Shown one piece after another: positions 44,249 to 52,924 of a stretch of 64,000 nt of DNA. Origin of the DNA: an uncultured Collinsella sp. GTDB lineage: Bacteria; Actinomycetota; Coriobacteriia; Coriobacteriales; Coriobacteriaceae. The stretch is from assembly GCA_900768795.1 (NCBI GenBank), contig CAAGEH010000013.1, positions 11,042 to 75,041 of the forward strand, read 5' to 3'. The notes beneath the pieces are model-generated. The model worked only from the letters and a program-made list of their open reading frames with translations. It had not been told where the DNA came from and searched no databases. A program made the position numbers and the translations under genes. Position 1 is the first letter of the stretch, and each line of letters begins with the position of its first letter.

Positions 44249-45014
44249 AGGCGATGATGGGGGCGATGGCACGAATGCAGGCGTCGGCTGCCGTGAAGGT
44301 GGTGCTATCGTCGCTGACGATAAAGATGATTTTGCCCTTGACGCCAAAGTCGCCGATCTCGCTAAAGAGCACGTACGGCTCCTTGTCAAAGCCAGAGATG
44401 GGAAGCACCGCGGCCTTGGTGGCGTCGGTAAGCTCGTCTGCCAGCGCGTCAAGGGAAGCCCACTTAGACGTGTCCTTTACGGCAACGGGCACGGCCACGC
44501 GCCCAAAGGGCATCAGATGCACGAGTGTGTTCTTGGAGATGTTGGAGTTGGGCACAATGATGGTCTGCCCGCAGGCGTCCTCGATGGTCGTGTGGCGCCA
44601 GGTGATGTCTTGGACCACGCCCGACACGCCGCCGACCTCGATATTGTCGCCGGGTTTGATAATGCCCATAAACGTCACCTGCATACCGCCGATAAGGTTC
44701 GACAGCGTGTCCTGAAAGCCGAGCGAGATGGCGATGCCGCCGACGCCAAGAGCGGCGACGAGGGCGTTTGCATTAATGCCAAAACAGTTGTCGAGGATAA
44801 AGCTGCCGCCGATCATCCAGATGACGGCGCGCGCGATGTTGATGAAGATGCTCGATGCTGGGAGCGGGTTATCGTCGCGGTTAAGCAGGTGGTGCAGGGT
44901 CTTGGACGCGACTTTGGCGGCAACGGCGGTGCCGATGCCCAAGATGCCGGCCCAGATGATGTTGTGGACCCATCGCTGCTCAAAGAAATGAAGAATCGGC
45001 TCAAACAATTCCAT
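44247..45014 (-). CDS. Small-conductance mechanosensitive channel, MscS family
   Basis: A 255-residue membrane channel that opens on osmotic down-shock. About three hydrophobic helices: near 15-35 (VHNIIWAGILGIGTAVAAKV), near 58-78, and the pore helix ALVAALGVGGIAISLGFQDTLSNLIGGM. The beta domain follows (KPGDNIEVGGVSGVVQDITWRHTTIEDACGQTIIVPNSNI), which is the family signature. ATG 45014 is preferred because GAGGAGG lies 9 nt upstream; an ATG at 45038 lies before that site. Confidence 0.92.
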   Translation of the reverse strand: MELFEPILHFFEQRWVHNIIWAGILGIGTAVAAKVASKTLHHLLNRDDNPLPASSIFINIARAVIWMIGGSFILDNCFGINANALVAALGVGGIAISLGFQDTLSNLIGGMQVTFMGIIKPGDNIEVGGVSGVVQDITWRHTTIEDACGQTIIVPNSNISKNTLVHLMPFGRVAVPVAVKDTSKWASLDALADELTDATKAAVLPISGFDKEPYVLFSEIGDFGVKGKIIFIVSDDSTTFTAADACIRAIAPIIA

Positions 45015-45058
45015 GTAGGTAAACCTCCTCATGATCATCCAACCATGATACCCACCAA

Positions 45059-45090
45059 GAAGCCCGTTCGATCAAATTCGGACGGGCTTC
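45059..45090 (-). terminator. Hairpin after the 5'-nucleotidase gene
   Basis: Stem GAAGCCCGT/ACGGGCTTC (45059-45067 with 45082-45090) with additional CGA/TCG pairs inside. It lies 52 nt after the stop. No strong T-run, so termination is probable but not certain. Confidence 0.55.
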
Positions 45091-45142
45091 TGTGCTCGAT
45101 ATAAGGTTTACGCGGCGGGGCTGCAAGGCCCGGCGGTGTAGC

Positions 45143-47173
45143 TTAGCGTCGACGCTTCCAGATAATGCCGAGAATGATGATGAGGATGCCGCCGATGAGG
45201 CATGCGCCGATCACGGCTAGCGTGCGGTCTCCCGTTGCGGCGAGCTTGCCGGTCGTCTTCTTGGTGATGATCGTCGTGGTCGTCGCGTCCGTCTTAGGCG
45301 AGGGCTCAGGCGTCGGGGCCGGTGTGGGCGTGGGGTCCACGGCAGCGGAGCCAAAGTTGATGGTGCCGGCGAGCGAGGCCATCTTGCTCTCCCAGCCGTT
45401 CTGCCCAATTAGCGCCCTTAGCGCTGACTCGCAGGTACCCCACTCGGTGTGCTTGGTGGCGTTTGCGAAGGTGGGGAAGTCGGTCGTGTTGGTGATGATG
45501 TAGTTGTTGGTGGCGACGGTGTAGGTCTTGGCGGGGTCGAGCGTGCTGCCATCCTTGGTGAGCGTGGCGCTCACGATGCGCTTGCCTTCGGGCTGCGTCC
45601 AATCGATTGTCACGTTGATTCCGCCGAAGGAAAGGACGCTGCCGGAGTCGTCGCGCCACTTGTACATGTCTTGCGCCTCCTGCTCGGTGTGGCCGGCCGC
45701 TACGTAGGCTTGCTGAAGCTCGTAGCTGTGATTGCACTCGTCGCTGATCTGCAGCGAGTGCTCGAGCGCTGCCAGGAAGTCCGCACCGGTCATGGTCCAG
45801 GTCTCCACGGTGTTGCCGTAGGGCGAGATAGCGATGACGTTGCCGGCGGTCACATCGCCCGCAGCGATGCCGCCGCGGATGCCGCCCGCGTTCTCGATGG
45901 CAAGGTCCGCGCCCGTCAGGTCAAGATAGGAGCCGCAGATCACATGTCCGATGGTCTGAGCCTTAGCGGTGTCGCCCGCTTTGCTGGGACGCAGATCGGT
46001 GGTGCGCACCATCTCCCAGCCATGCGTACCCGCGGCATCCTCGCCGTAGAAATAGTCAGTGGCGGATGTGCCGAGCACCTTGTTCGATTCGCTTTCAAAG
46101 GCGTCATCGAGTGGCTTGATTTTGTTGCGAACCTCGTCGAGTTGGTTCTGGTAGAAGGCGCCCTTGTCGGGGTCTGCCAAAAGGTCGTTCACGTCCTTGG
46201 CGGCGTAGAGCGTCTCGGCGCTGTCGCTTGCGGAGACCGTCACTATGTCGTCGTTGGTGGTTTCGGTACCCTTGGTGTCGTACTCATAGGGAATGGAAAG
46301 CAGACCAACCTCGGCAAAGGCACTGCCCGCCTCGACGACGCGGACCGGCTTGCCATCGGCCCCCGTCACGTTCTCGTCTAAGTTGATGTGCTCGTGGCCC
46401 GCGACCAGGGCATCGACGCCATTGAGCTGTGCGGCAAAGGCCTTGGCGTTGAGCGCGTGCGCGATGCAGACGATAACGTTACAGCCCTCGTCCTCGCGCA
46501 GTCGCTTGGCCTCGGCGTTGATGGCGTCCGCCGCGCCCGAGAACGACGTGCCCGCGACCAGGTCCGCGCGCAGTGAGGAGCCCAACGACTCATCCATGGC
46601 TCCGACGACGCCGACCTTAATCTTGTAGTCAAACGTGGAACTGTCCTCGCTGTCCTTCCAAGTGCGGTTGAGCGTCTTGGTGATGCTCGAGCTCCATACG
46701 CCGTTCGAGGACGTTGCATTCGCGCAAAGCATGGCGAAAGGCGTGCTGGTGGCACCATTGCCGGCCATCGTGCGAAGCTTGTCCGCGCCGTAGCTCCAGT
46801 CATGGTTGCCCGGTGTGGTCGCGTCGTAGCCGTTTGCGTAGAAAGTGTTCATGAGTTCGGCGATGCTCTTGCCCTCGCTCATGGTGGCAAAGGACTGCCC
46901 GTGGAAGGTGTCACCTGCATCGAGCAGAAAGTCGGGGGCGTTGTTTTGGGCGCTATAGAGAACCGCCAGTCCGTCAAAGCCAATGGTGCCGGTGCCCTTG
47001 CTTGCGTTGTAGCTGTACTTGTAGCTGCCGTGGATGTCGTTGGTGTGCATCACGGTTACGGCGCCGTCGATAACTTGAGACGGGGTGGCCGCGGTGGCGT
47101 AGACGGGGGCGCCGATGAGCACGCCGGCGAGAAGCGCGGCGGTTAAGGCGAGACGGGGGAGGAGTCTTCTCAT
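45143..47173 (-). CDS. Surface-anchored 5'-nucleotidase / UshA-type phosphoesterase
   Basis: A 676-residue exported enzyme probably releasing nucleosides from nucleotides outside the cell. A signal peptide (MRRLLPRLALTAALLAGVLIGAPVYATAA) is followed by the metallophosphatase domain (VMHTNDIHGSY, LLDAGDTFHGQ, TPGNHDWSYG, VAGHEHINLD) and the 5'-nucleotidase C domain (LAIENAGGIRGGI, ISPYGNTVETWTMTG). A Pro/Thr-rich linker and KLAATGD, a hydrophobic helix and RRR end it: an LAxTG-type sorting signal, typical of class E sortases. ATG 47173 follows AAGGAAA. Its neighbour is an importer gene set. Confidence 0.93.
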   Translation of the reverse strand: MRRLLPRLALTAALLAGVLIGAPVYATAATPSQVIDGAVTVMHTNDIHGSYKYSYNASKGTGTIGFDGLAVLYSAQNNAPDFLLDAGDTFHGQSFATMSEGKSIAELMNTFYANGYDATTPGNHDWSYGADKLRTMAGNGATSTPFAMLCANATSSNGVWSSSITKTLNRTWKDSEDSSTFDYKIKVGVVGAMDESLGSSLRADLVAGTSFSGAADAINAEAKRLREDEGCNVIVCIAHALNAKAFAAQLNGVDALVAGHEHINLDENVTGADGKPVRVVEAGSAFAEVGLLSIPYEYDTKGTETTNDDIVTVSASDSAETLYAAKDVNDLLADPDKGAFYQNQLDEVRNKIKPLDDAFESESNKVLGTSATDYFYGEDAAGTHGWEMVRTTDLRPSKAGDTAKAQTIGHVICGSYLDLTGADLAIENAGGIRGGIAAGDVTAGNVIAISPYGNTVETWTMTGADFLAALEHSLQISDECNHSYELQQAYVAAGHTEQEAQDMYKWRDDSGSVLSFGGINVTIDWTQPEGKRIVSATLTKDGSTLDPAKTYTVATNNYIITNTTDFPTFANATKHTEWGTCESALRALIGQNGWESKMASLAGTINFGSAAVDPTPTPAPTPEPSPKTDATTTTIITKKTTGKLAATGDRTLAVIGACLIGGILIIILGIIWKRRR

Positions 47174-47196
47174 GGCAGTTTCCTTAGTCCTTAACA

Positions 47197-47231
47197 AAAA
47201 CCACCACAAAGGTCCCCTTTGTGGTGGTTTT
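47197..47231 (-). repeat. CACAAAGG hairpin family, copy 3 (3' end of the ABC ATPase gene)
   Basis: Perfect 16-bp stem: AAAACCACCACAAAGG (47197-47212) and CCTTTGTGGTGGTTTT (47216-47231), with a shortened loop TCC. It starts 8 nt after the ATPase stop on the minus strand and is followed by TTTGTTAAGG: terminator of the ABC unit. Confidence 0.9.
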
Positions 47232-47239
47232 CTAGGTCG

Positions 47240-48034
47240 TTAGCTTAGTAGCATGCGGTCGTTGGCGAGCTCGCCGCCCGAGACCTCCTCAAACTTCTGA
47301 AGCAGGTCGGCCACGGTGAGTGACTTTTTCTCGTCGCCCGCCACGTCGTAGATCACGTGGCCCTCGTGCATCATGATCAGACGGTTGCCCAGACGGATGG
47401 CATCGTTCATGTTGTGCGTGACCATGAGCGTGGTCAGGCGGTTCTCGTCGACGATCTCCTCGGTCAGGTTGAGCACCTTAGAGGCCGTCTTGGGGTCGAG
47501 GGCCGCCGTGTGCTCGTCGAGCAGCAGCAGACGCGGCTTGGTGAGCGTGGCCATCAGCAGGGTGAGTGCCTGGCGCTGGCCGCCCGAGAGCAGGCCGACC
47601 TTGGCGTTGAGGCGCGTGTCCAGACCAAGGTCCAGACGCTTGAGCAGTTCAACGTACTCGTCCTTCTCGGCCTTGGTGACGCCCCACGAAAGACCGCGAC
47701 GCTGGCCGCGGCGCTTGGCGAGGGCCAGGTTTTCGGCAATTTGCATGTCGGCAGCGGTGCCGCGCATGGGGTCCTGGAACACACGGCCCAGGTACTTGGC
47801 GCGCTGTGACTCGCTCAGACGCGAGATGTCGGTGCCATCGAGCTCAATAACACCCGAATCGAGCGGATACACGCCGGCGATCATATTGAGCAGCGTGGAC
47901 TTGCCGGCGCCGTTGCCGCCAATCACGGTTACAAAGTCGCCATCGTTGAGGGTGAGGTCGACGCCGGTGAGCGCGCGCTTCTCGGTGACGGTGCCCTTGT
48001 TAAAGGTCTTCTTGACGTGCGAGAGCTTAAGCAT
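47240..48034 (-). CDS. ABC transporter ATPase (TrpZ-like)
   Basis: A 264-residue ATPase. Walker A GGNGAGKSTLL (near 40), Q-loop VFQDPMRG, signature LLSGGQRQALTLLMA (near 140), Walker B LLLLDEHTAALDP, and the H-loop in VTHNMNDAI. It pairs with the permease and binding protein that follow upstream, a set of the type annotated as TrpXYZ tryptophan/tyrosine importers in streptococci. Start ATG 48034, 9 nt after GGGAG; its start overlaps the permease stop. Confidence 0.93.
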   Translation of the reverse strand: MLKLSHVKKTFNKGTVTEKRALTGVDLTLNDGDFVTVIGGNGAGKSTLLNMIAGVYPLDSGVIELDGTDISRLSESQRAKYLGRVFQDPMRGTAADMQIAENLALAKRRGQRRGLSWGVTKAEKDEYVELLKRLDLGLDTRLNAKVGLLSGGQRQALTLLMATLTKPRLLLLDEHTAALDPKTASKVLNLTEEIVDENRLTTLMVTHNMNDAIRLGNRLIMMHEGHVIYDVAGDEKKSLTVADLLQKFEEVSGGELANDRMLLS

Positions 48035-48950
48035 CTGCCTCATCTCCCTTCGTGTAGGAGCTGCGGAGCTTATAGCGCTCCCAAACCACGGGCACGCACA
48101 GGGCCACGGCGACGATCACGGCAGAGAGCAGCTTCATGTCGTTGGCGTCCATGCCCAGCTGCAGCACGATGGCGCGGATAAGGAAGTACACCACGGAGCC
48201 AAAGACGGCGGAAGCAAGACGGACGCTAAACTGCGTGAGGCCGCCGGGCAGCAGGCGACCGAGCACCTCGCCGATGACGATGGCGGCAAGACCGATAACG
48301 ATGGCGCCGGTGCCCATACCAATGTCGGCGTACTTCTGGCTCTGGCAGATGAGCGCACCCGAAAGGCCAATGAGGGCGTTGGAGAGCACGAGGGCGATCA
48401 TTTTGGTGGTGTTGGTGTTAACGCCCAGGGCGCGGATCATGTACTCGTTGTTGCCGGTGGCACGCAGCGCCGAGCCGATCTCGGTGCCAAAGAACCAGTA
48501 CAGGATGGCGACGATGGCCACGGCCAGCACAATGCCTAGGATAATGGCAACAGTGGACTGCGGCAGGCCCGTCATGTTGCTGACGGATGAGAAGATAGTG
48601 CCCTTGGCAAGGATGGGCGTGTTGGACTTGCCCATGATGCGCAGGTTGATGGACCACAGACTGATCTGCGTAAGGATTCCGGCGAGGATTGCGGGAATCT
48701 CAAAGACGGTGGTCAAGATGCCCGTGACGGCGCCCGCGATGGCGCCGGCGCACATGCCGGCCAGCACGGCGAGCAAGGGGTCGACGTTATTGTTGACGAT
48801 GAGCACGGCGCAGACACAGCCGCCGAGGGCAAAGCTGCCGTCGCAGGTCATATCGGGGATGTCGAGCAGGCGGAACGTGATAAACACGCCAAGCACCATA
48901 ATGCCCCAGAGGACGCCCTGCGAAACGGCGCCCTGCAATGCAATGAGCAT
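48027..48950 (-). CDS. ABC transporter permease (TrpY-like)
   Basis: A 307-residue inner-membrane protein with about eight helices (GVLWGIMVLGVFITFRLLDIPDMTCDGSFALGG; LLAVLAGMCAGAIAGAVTG; GAIVIGLAAIVIGEVLG). The motif ALGVNTNTTKMIALVLSNALIGLSGAL is typical of this permease family, related to branched-chain amino acid permeases. ATG follows AGGAGG by 8 nt. Substrate is inferred from the binding protein family. Confidence 0.9.
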   Translation of the reverse strand: MLIALQGAVSQGVLWGIMVLGVFITFRLLDIPDMTCDGSFALGGCVCAVLIVNNNVDPLLAVLAGMCAGAIAGAVTGILTTVFEIPAILAGILTQISLWSINLRIMGKSNTPILAKGTIFSSVSNMTGLPQSTVAIILGIVLAVAIVAILYWFFGTEIGSALRATGNNEYMIRALGVNTNTTKMIALVLSNALIGLSGALICQSQKYADIGMGTGAIVIGLAAIVIGEVLGRLLPGGLTQFSVRLASAVFGSVVYFLIRAIVLQLGMDANDMKLLSAVIVAVALCVPVVWERYKLRSSYTKGDEADA

Positions 48951-49054
48951 GCTTCATACCTCCTAGGATAGGGTGGACACGTGATTTTCCATAATAGCGG
49001 TACCAATGCATAAAAGAGCGGCGGACAGACGTTTTGTCTCATCCGAAACAAGCA

Positions 49055-49083
49055 GGGCGAACGCCGGTCTTTAGCGTTCGCCC
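49055..49083 (-). terminator. Hairpin between binding-protein and permease genes
   Basis: 10-bp stem GGGCGAACGC/GCGTTCGCCC with loop CGGTCTTTA in the 204-nt spacer 48951-49154. There is no T-run, so it more likely stabilises the upstream mRNA or reduces read-through, giving more binding protein than permease. Confidence 0.55.
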
Positions 49084-49154
49084 CAAGGACTCAGATATTG
49101 AATAACGCGGCTGTGGCGCGCGTGCGGGCCCTAGACGCGTTACCGCGCATGGCG

Positions 49155-50135
49155 CTACTCGTCCAGAGCGGAAAGGTCGATACCCAGGGCCTCGGCCATC
49201 TCGTCGTTCTTGACGACGACCAGGTCCTTGCTCGAGAGGTGCACGATAGCCATATCCTCGGGCTTGGCTTCGCCCTTCAGGATCTTAACGGCCATCTCGC
49301 CCGCAGCGTGCCCCAGATCCTCATAGTTGATGGAGAGGGTGAACAGGCCGCCGGCCATGCACATGCCCTCCTCGCCGGTCACGAAGGGGAGCTTGTTCTC
49401 CTTGCAGATCTGGCCGACCTGCGAAGCGCCCGCGGCGATGGTGTTGTCAGTGGGGGAGTACAGCGCGTCGACCTTGCCCACGGCAGACTCGACGACGGAC
49501 TGAATCTCGTTGGAGCTCGAGACGGTGAAGTCAGTGTACTCGAGCCCCAGCTTGTCGAGCTCCTTCTTGGCGGCCTTGATCTGGACGTCGGAGTTGGACT
49601 CGGCGGTGCAGTAGAGCAGGCCGACCTTTTTAACGTCGGGCAGGACCTTCTGCATCATCTCGAGCTGCTCGGCGACCGGGGTGAGGTCGGAAGCGCCCGT
49701 GACGTTGGTGCCGGGCTTGTCGTTGTCCTGGACCAGGCCGGAGGCGGCGTAGTCGGTGATGGCACAGCCCACGATGGGGATATCGGCCGTGGCGCCGGCG
49801 GCAGCCTGCGCGGCGGGCGTGGCGATGGCATAAATCAGGCTGACGTTGTCGCCCACAAACTTGTCGGCAATGGACTTACACGTGGACTGGTCGTTCTGGG
49901 CGTTCTTCTGGTCGATCTTGACCTTAAGGCCGCTCTCCTTGATGGCCTTGACAAAGCCATCGTTGGCGGCGTCGAGTGCGGAGTGCTCGGTGAGCTGCAG
50001 AACGCCGATGGTGTAGTCGGAACCGGCGGCAGCAGAGCCGGAACCAGAGTTGCCGCCGCATCCGGCGAGCGGGGCGAGCGCGAGCAGGCCAGCGGAGACC
50101 AGAAGGCTCCTGCGGCTGATGGTGATGTCCTTCAT
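49155..50135 (-). CDS. ABC transporter substrate-binding lipoprotein (TrpX-like)
   Basis: A 326-residue lipoprotein. The signal ISRRSLLVSAGLLALAPLAGC has a lipobox with Cys26 and a twin-arginine-like RR. The mature part is of the ABC_sub_bind (PF04392) type: YTIGVLQLTEHSALDAANDGF, IAIATPAAQAAAG-like (IYAIATPAAQAAAGA), KVGLLYCTAESNSDVQIKAAK and YSPTDNTIAAGASQ. Members bind aromatic amino acids or other small ligands; TrpX is the best-known. ATG 50135 follows GGGGGTAA. The final genes are co-transcribed. Confidence 0.9.
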   Translation of the reverse strand: MKDITISRRSLLVSAGLLALAPLAGCGGNSGSGSAAAGSDYTIGVLQLTEHSALDAANDGFVKAIKESGLKVKIDQKNAQNDQSTCKSIADKFVGDNVSLIYAIATPAAQAAAGATADIPIVGCAITDYAASGLVQDNDKPGTNVTGASDLTPVAEQLEMMQKVLPDVKKVGLLYCTAESNSDVQIKAAKKELDKLGLEYTDFTVSSSNEIQSVVESAVGKVDALYSPTDNTIAAGASQVGQICKENKLPFVTGEEGMCMAGGLFTLSINYEDLGHAAGEMAVKILKGEAKPEDMAIVHLSSKDLVVVKNDEMAEALGIDLSALDE

Positions 50136-50198
50136 ATCATTACCCCCAGTATAAAAATGGCTGGAAACACTGCACTGGGACAAAGTGCAAGTGGGACT

Positions 50199-50226
50199 AT
50201 AGTAGCGCTGATGTCCATTTTTACAA
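50199..50226 (-). promoter_or_regulatory. Promoter of the TrpXYZ-like operon
   Basis: On the minus strand TTGTAA (50226-50221), 16 nt and TACTAT (50204-50199). The leader of about 60 nt contains no T-box core. A further inverted pair GCACT/AGTGC surrounds TTGTCCC in the leader. Confidence 0.55.
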
Positions 50227-50295
50227 CAGCCTGGCGGGTTTTTTAATACAGAATCGGATGGGCGGTACGGGTAGTCGAATGGGCGGCGGAGGGTC

Positions 50296-51081
50296 TTATG
50301 CGGCGGAGGAGGCATCGTCCTCGTCCAGGGCGGCGAAGAGCTTCTTGCCGTCGAGGAGACGTGTGGTGACGTTTCTCATTCGGCCGATCTCTACGGTACG
50401 CAACGTGTCATCGGCGCCTCGCGCGTCATAGACCGTTCCCAGCAAATACGAGATGCCGTCTCGTTGCTTGATGGCAAAGGGCCGGAGTGTCATCCGTGCC
50501 ACTTCGACCTCTCCGCGTGCCGTGACACTCGAAATATCAAAACTCACCGTGGTTCCGTGGTCGATGGCCTGCTCGATGAGCTCGCAGGCATCGATGCGCT
50601 TGACGGGCGTGCGTGTGGCCTTGGTGGATTTGTCGCCTGCGCTTGGAGCAGGCTCGGGTGCATCGAGGTAGCCGCGAACGTCGGCACTCGCCATGGCGAC
50701 CAGGTGCTGCGCCATGCTTTTTCGAATGGCGATGGGCGTAGAGCGGTTGCGCATGACCATGCCGTGGAGCCGGATGATCTCTTCGTCGGTGAGCGGACGG
50801 GTCAAGAGCCGATACCCCACGCCGCGCTTGTATTCAATTTCGTATCCGGCATGGCGAAGTGCGGAGATGGCGGTGTAGATGCTGCGCCGCGCCGCCGAGA
50901 TGGGCATGCGGGCGGGGTCGTCGGGATGGGCGAGACGCCGGATCAACTCATCGGAAAGCATGGCCTTGTCCTCGCCGGTGTTTTCGCTTAATAGTTGCAG
51001 GATGCGAACGGCGCGATAGGCTGCCATCGAGGCGGCGCCCCTCGTCGTGGTCTCGTAAGTTTCAACAGCGGTTTCGGTCAT
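50296..51081 (-). CDS. WYL-domain transcriptional regulator
   Basis: A 261-residue regulator. The N-terminal winged helix (residues 10-95) is visible as AAYRAVRILQLLSENTGEDKAMLSDELIRRL and SARRSIYTAISALRHAGYEIEYKRGVGYRLL. The C-terminal half has a WYL-like sensor with LRPFAIKQRDGISYLLGTVYDARGADDTLRTVEIGRM. WYL proteins sense nucleic acid or nucleotide ligands in several systems. It lies upstream of the TrpXYZ-like unit and may control it. ATG 51081 fits AAAGGA; GTG 51090 is too close. Confidence 0.8.
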   Translation of the reverse strand: MTETAVETYETTTRGAASMAAYRAVRILQLLSENTGEDKAMLSDELIRRLAHPDDPARMPISAARRSIYTAISALRHAGYEIEYKRGVGYRLLTRPLTDEEIIRLHGMVMRNRSTPIAIRKSMAQHLVAMASADVRGYLDAPEPAPSAGDKSTKATRTPVKRIDACELIEQAIDHGTTVSFDISSVTARGEVEVARMTLRPFAIKQRDGISYLLGTVYDARGADDTLRTVEIGRMRNVTTRLLDGKKLFAALDEDDASSAA

Positions 51082-51198
51082 GGCGTCCACGTCCTTTCCG
51101 TTTTGGGTGGCGACGGTATGGAGCCTAGGGCGCGGGGCTTTCCCAGGGGTGCAGGACGCTCCGGGCGGTCGGTAGTCGTCGGCAAGCGGCGGGTCGAG

Positions 51199-51261
51199 TT
51201 TTCAACAGCCCTGCTCAACTGACCAAAAACTTGCCAAAAGCTTGACGGATGCTGTTGAAAA
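51199..51261. repeat. 11-bp inverted pair upstream of the WYL gene
   Basis: TTTTCAACAGC (51199-51209) and GCTGTTGAAAA (51251-51261) are exact inverted copies 41 nt apart, in the regulator's upstream region 51082-51339. They could be an operator pair. The spacer has no gene. Confidence 0.45.
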
Positions 51262-51293
51262 AAGCGCCTCTCGACCGATGTCGAGAGGCGCTT
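51256..51293 (-). terminator. Intrinsic terminator after asnS
   Basis: Perfect 13-bp stem AAGCGCCTCTCGA/TCGAGAGGCGCTT (51262-51274 with 51281-51293), followed on the minus strand by TTTTTT. Confidence 0.92.
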
Positions 51294-51339
51294 GTGCGAT
51301 GAACGTTGGCGTGTGGCGACGCGAGCTAGCGTCCGACGA

Positions 51340-52743
51340 TTAGAAGTCGGCGTTGCCCACGGTGCGCGGGTGCGGCAGGACGTCGCGGATGTTGCCCACA
51401 CCGGTCAGATACATGACCAAGCGCTCGAAGCCCAGACCGTAGCCGGCGTGCTTGCAGGAACCGTAGCGGCGCAGGTCAAGGTAGTACTTGTACTGCTCGG
51501 GATTCATGCCCAGGTCCTTGATGCGGGCCTCGATCAGATCCAGGCGCTCCTCGCGCTGGGAGCCGCCGATAATCTCGCCGATACCGGGAACCAGGCAGTC
51601 GGCGGCGGCGACGGTCTTGCCGTCCTCGTTCATGCGCATGTAGAAGGCCTTGATCTCGGCCGGGTAGTCGGTCACGAAGGTCGGGCGCTTAAAGTGCTCC
51701 TCGGTCAGGAAGCGCTCGTGCTCGGTCTGCAGGTCGATGCCCCAGCTGACGGGGTAATCAAACTGGTGGCCAGCAGCGACTGCCTGCTCCAGGATCTCGA
51801 CGGCCTCGGTGTAGGTAACGCGGGCAAAGTCGGAGTTGGCAACATGGTTCAGGCGCTCGAGCAGACCCTTGTCCACAAACTTGTTGAGCATATTGAGCTC
51901 GTCGGGGCAGGTGGCCATAACGTCCTTAAGGACGTACTTGAGCATGGCCTCGGCGTTGTCCATGTAGTCGTTGAGGTCGGCGAAGGCCATCTCGGGCTCG
52001 ATCATCCAAAACTCGGCGGCGTGGCGCGTGGTGTTGGAGTTCTCGGCACGGAAGGTGGGGCCAAAGGTGTACACGTCGCCAAAGGCCATGGCAAAGTTCT
52101 CGGCATTGAGCTGGCCGGACACGGTGAGGCTTGCATGCTTGCCAAAGAAGTCCTGGCTCCAGTCGACCTCGCCGGACTCGGTGAGGGGCGGATTTTTGGG
52201 GTCGAGCGTGGTCACGCGGAACATCTCGCCGGCGCCCTCGCAGTCACTCGTGGTGATGATGGGGGTGTTGACGTAGACAAAGCCCTGCTCCTGGAAGAAG
52301 CGGTGGATGGCGGCAGCCGCGACAGAGCGGATGCGGAACACGGCGCGGAACAGGTTGGTGCGCGGGCGCAGGTGCTGTTGGGTGCGCAGGAACTCGACGG
52401 TTGCGCGCTTCTTCTGCAGCGGGTAATCCGGGGCGCTGACGCCCTCGACCTCGATGGAGGTGGCAGAAAGCTCGAAAGGCTGGGGCGCATCGGGGGTCAG
52501 CTTGACGGTGCCGGTGCAAATGAGTGCGGCCGAGACGTTTTGATGGGCGATCTCGTCGTAGTTGTCGAGTGCCTCGCGGTTCATGACGACCTGCAGGTCG
52601 CGGAAGCAGCTGCCGTCGTTGAGCGTAACAAAGCCAAAGTTCTTCATGTCGCGGATGGACTTGACCCAGCCGGCGACGGTGACGGTCTGGCCGCCGAGCG
52701 ACTCGGCATCGGCATAGAGCTGCGCGATTTTGGTGCGGTTCAC
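51340..52743 (-). CDS. asnS: Asparaginyl-tRNA synthetase
   Basis: Class IIb synthetase charging tRNA-Asn. The OB domain has [26 protein letters not shown]; motif 2 is [26 protein letters not shown] ([10 protein letters not shown]); motif 3 is [15 protein letters not shown] near the C-terminus. GTG 52743 gives 467 residues, the usual length, and GGGAGG lies just before it. ATG codons at 52755 and 52779 are alternatives. Presence of asnS means tRNA-Asn is charged directly. It faces the crr-like gene from the other side of a terminator. Confidence 0.94.
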   Translation of the reverse strand: MNRTKIAQLYADAESLGGQTVTVAGWVKSIRDMKNFGFVTLNDGSCFRDLQVVMNREALDNYDEIAHQNVSAALICTGTVKLTPDAPQPFELSATSIEVEGVSAPDYPLQKKRATVEFLRTQQHLRPRTNLFRAVFRIRSVAAAAIHRFFQEQGFVYVNTPIITTSDCEGAGEMFRVTTLDPKNPPLTESGEVDWSQDFFGKHASLTVSGQLNAENFAMAFGDVYTFGPTFRAENSNTTRHAAEFWMIEPEMAFADLNDYMDNAEAMLKYVLKDVMATCPDELNMLNKFVDKGLLERLNHVANSDFARVTYTEAVEILEQAVAAGHQFDYPVSWGIDLQTEHERFLTEEHFKRPTFVTDYPAEIKAFYMRMNEDGKTVAAADCLVPGIGEIIGGSQREERLDLIEARIKDLGMNPEQYKYYLDLRRYGSCKHAGYGLGFERLVMYLTGVGNIRDVLPHPRTVGNADF

Positions 52744-52855
52744 GTATCCTCCCATAACGGTTGAATGATAGTTATCCATACAGTTCGATATTCTAGCAGC
52801 TCGGCTCATTTGGGCTATACAGATAAGGCATTGGCGGGATGGTTTTTCAAACGAA

Positions 52856-52887
52856 AAGCGCCCGCGGCCAAATGGTCGCGGGCGCTT
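52856..52887 (-). terminator. Intrinsic terminator after the PTS IIA gene
   Basis: Stem AAGCGCCCGCG/CGCGGGCGCTT (52856-52866 with 52877-52887), followed on the minus strand by TTCG after a run of T. Confidence 0.85.
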
Positions 52888-52924
52888 GACGAGGTGCCTT
52901 TTGGTTGTGTGGCGCGGGGCCTGG

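Noticed and set aside
50136..50230. T-box leader before the TrpX-like gene
   Set aside because: No GGUGG-type antiterminator core was found and the leader is too short.
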